The notes beneath the pieces were generated by a model. It saw only the letters and a list, made by a program, of their open reading frames with translations, was not told the DNA's origin and did not search any database. This document shows positions 19,073-21,296 of a DNA stretch of 21,296 nt, in pieces. Every line of letters begins with the position of its first letter. Positions within the stretch are counted from its first letter, which is position 1. The stretch covers positions 84,397 through 105,692 of the forward strand of contig NW_019776130.1 of assembly GCF_001039355.2 (NCBI RefSeq), read 5' to 3'. A program made the position numbers and the translations under genes. This stretch comes from Lingula anatina. Taxonomy: Eukaryota; Brachiopoda; Lingulata; Lingulida; Lingulidae.

Positions 19073-21296
19073 GTGAGTACCAGACAACTTAATTGTATTC
19101 TTAGAGTTCAATCTGCTCTGTCTGGTCACGGCAGACACTATGAGTCTGCATGTATATATTCTGATCACTTTGTCCTTCCTATTTTTTTTTTAACTTTGAA
19201 TTTGCTGAGTAGCATTGTTTGTTTAAAAATGATTTATTAGGTCAGATAATTTTTATAAAAAGTTAATGATTTTATTTGCATGTATTTTGGCATCATTCGC
19301 CCCATAAGAGCTAAACAATATTTTTGTTTTACCTAAAATTTGCTGAATTGCTTACTATATGTAAGGCAGGTCTCCTTCAAAAATTTAGACTTTAGTAGAT
19401 TATTTTTTACAAAAGTTATTGTTTTTTAAGGTTTGTTTATATCTTTTTTGATTTGATTTGATGTTAGGTGTCTGTATATGTGCAAGTTTTGCTGTCCAGT
19501 TCTAGATTTTATAACCAAGACTTATGGAATAAAATTATTTGCTAAGTTTTATAAAGCTGTCTGATTGTAAGACAGTAAAAGTTGTGGTTACTTATCCTTG
19601 TGGACCAGTAGTGACCTGCCATTGGACAATGTGATGTAATGCTCACCCTTTGATGTGTGCCAGTGCAGCCATGAAGTCTGGTGTCCAGATGTTAGATTAA
19701 GTTCAGAAGGGAGACTCCCAGTGATATAGCCAGCAAGTACTTGGTTATAAATATGCTTTATTCATTGTAACGTATGCATCTACATGGATAGATGAAAATG
19801 TACAAAGGAATGCAAATATATATAAATATGAATTATGATCAATAGTGATATTGTATGACTCCTTGTATGAAAAAAAAAATACAAAACATATTTGGCGGAG
19901 CCCAAATAGCTCTACCTACTCAACTGGTTATGGGTGCAGCACAGTCCCTTTTTTGGAAGGCTAACCATAAATACTTGGCAAGAGCAATAATATGTTCTTT
20001 ATTCTTACCAGTCATTAGGGTTTTAAATTTAAGTTTGCAACAATAATTCTGGATAAACATAATTGTAATTTGCTCCTGGAGCACTGTTGTATTTGTATAT
20101 AGTCACTCTAGTGATTGACATTTGGGAGGCAATTAGGAAACATTCTCATGTGCCTCTTAAACTCCACTGGACAGAGACAAATGAGTTTGAATTACTGGGA
20201 CATACACATCTTATGCCCCATATGGTGGGAAGGAGTTTATTGTGCCAGTTTGATTGTGCACACATATTGTCTGCCTCATGGTAGCATCAAGAATCTTAGC
20301 AAGTTGCCGTGGAACAGTAAGTTTAGCTATGGGAAATGCTTTTTAATTTGGTCAAAACAGATCAGAATAACCTTGGATTTGGATTGTTAAGAAGAGATTC
20401 CACATAAAGAATAAGATGAGTCAAAAGTGAGCATTGGTTGTTGTTTTGTTATAAGTAATGAAGGGATAAGATTCTAGCCAGCTTTTAAGTATTTCCTTCA
20501 TTTGTCATCCATGTTCAAGTTTTTGTTAGGAATTTAATGACTTGAGAATGTATTTTCACAAATTATGGGAAACAACTTGCTAAGTAATGGTGGATGTGGT
20601 TATACTCGTCCTTTTATCAAACTTAGCCTATAGGTATACCTTGGCAGTCTGGGTTTTATACCACCAGTGTTGTGCTCTCTACAATGGAAGTCTTGAGTAG
20701 ACTGAAGTGATGTTTCAACTATGCAGCAGCAGTAGATTAAAATAAAATGATTAAAAATGTTCTTAAAAATGTTAAAAATCAAGCCAAATGATATTAGTTT
20801 TAATTTAAGGAAGTTCTGGGAGGAGGTTCTTGACGTTGAATTGCATAATACTAAATATTTCATTTATTTGTAATGTTCACTAACTTTATCTAATAATCAT
20901 AAGATTAGCCATTATGATTTGTTATCATTATTCATAGATATTTTGAAGTTTTTCACGTTTGACTGAAAACAATATTTGTAACTATGAAGAGTTCAAGAAC
21001 ATGTCATTACTTTTAATTAATCCTAATGTTTTTAAAATTCTGATATCATTGTTGAGAAAAAGCCATGAAAAATGTATTGTCACTGTGTCAAGATTCATTT
21101 GGCTTCTGAGGTGAAATACAAGTTAATAAGCAACTTTAAGTAGGTATTTTGAAATAGAAAGAGCTTCAGTTTTATTTTCAAAAATCTTTTCCTACAAATC
21201 GGAAAGGGTGTAATGGACATTTTTACTTCAAAGTTTAACATTGGATTCTTATTTCAGTTTCAAATTTGCACACATTTGAAAGTTACTTCTCAGTTT
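19073..21296 (+). other. XPR1 intron 4, remaining part to window edge
   Basis: AT-rich sequence with no supported exon, repeat family or structured element. Several 60-90 codon open frames (for example 20087-20390 plus, 20600-20863 minus) show no protein signature and no splice context. Confidence 0.55.

Noticed and set aside
20087-20863. Several 65-91 codon frames on both strands near the right edge
   Set aside because: They overlap each other in different frames, lack splice signals in consistent phase, and have no recognisable motif.
13634-21296. Search for further XPR1 exons encoding the segment after KKHDK and the EXS/membrane domains
   Set aside because: No stretch with the expected Trp-Arg, Val-Glu or Phe-Tyr-Thr pattern and flanking splice sites was found. 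Only the weak 26-nt candidate remains.
1-21296. tRNA or rRNA genes, CRISPR arrays, bacterial-type operons or defence systems
   Set aside because: I saw no T-loop/B-box with an acceptor stem, no spaced identical repeats, and no polycistronic gene layout. The window is eukaryotic intron-rich DNA.

Overview
This is eukaryotic, almost certainly metazoan, nuclear DNA. Protein-coding sequence is split into short exons with GT-AG junctions in consistent phase, the non-coding sequence is AT-rich, and there are microsatellites and short inverted-repeat elements. The intron-rich gene structure and a TTAA-flanked short element beginning AGGGATAATAACTC suggest an invertebrate, possibly a mollusc or other lophotrochozoan. 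That assignment is a weak inference.

Layout. (1) Positions 1-3361, minus strand: four exons of a serine-rich, low-complexity protein that I do not recognise. It is open at the window's left edge (652 codons visible, no stop). (2) 3362-5924: non-coding, with an imperfect 85-bp tandem duplication near 4.3-4.5 kb and a 260-bp near-perfect palindromic MITE at 5188-5447. (3) 5925-8671: an assembly problem. A 322-324 bp segment ending in a (GT)n run occurs twice (5925-6248 and 8350-8671). Each copy abuts a single N (6249 and 8349). The 2.1 kb between the Ns carries three central exons of PTPA (PP2A activator) on the plus strand and ends in low-quality homopolymer sequence. The simplest reading is two overlapping contigs with a third, foreign or misplaced, contig scaffolded between them. 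(4) 8672-9932: upstream region of the next gene, with a perfect CRE-type palindrome at 9626-9633. (5) 9933-13633, plus strand: the first four exons of XPR1, the phosphate exporter, encoding essentially the whole N-terminal SPX domain (174 codons). A second MITE (11032-11305) lies in intron 1. (6) 13634-21296: XPR1 intron 4, at least 7.6 kb unless a 26-nt candidate micro-exon at 15960-15985 is real. It contains a decayed L1/Tx1-type reverse transcriptase fragment near 18.83-19.07 kb and otherwise no gene I can support.

Functional links: the minus-strand gene and XPR1 are divergently arranged. If the inserted PTPA contig is removed, the distance between their start codons falls from about 6.6 kb to about 4.1 kb. 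XPR1 (phosphate export, inositol-pyrophosphate sensing) and PTPA (PP2A maturation) are unrelated housekeeping functions, and I see no sign of a new multi-gene system. The most notable points are the assembly artefact, two MITEs sharing terminal sequence and a TAA target duplication, and the tandem 29-residue duplication in the unknown gene.
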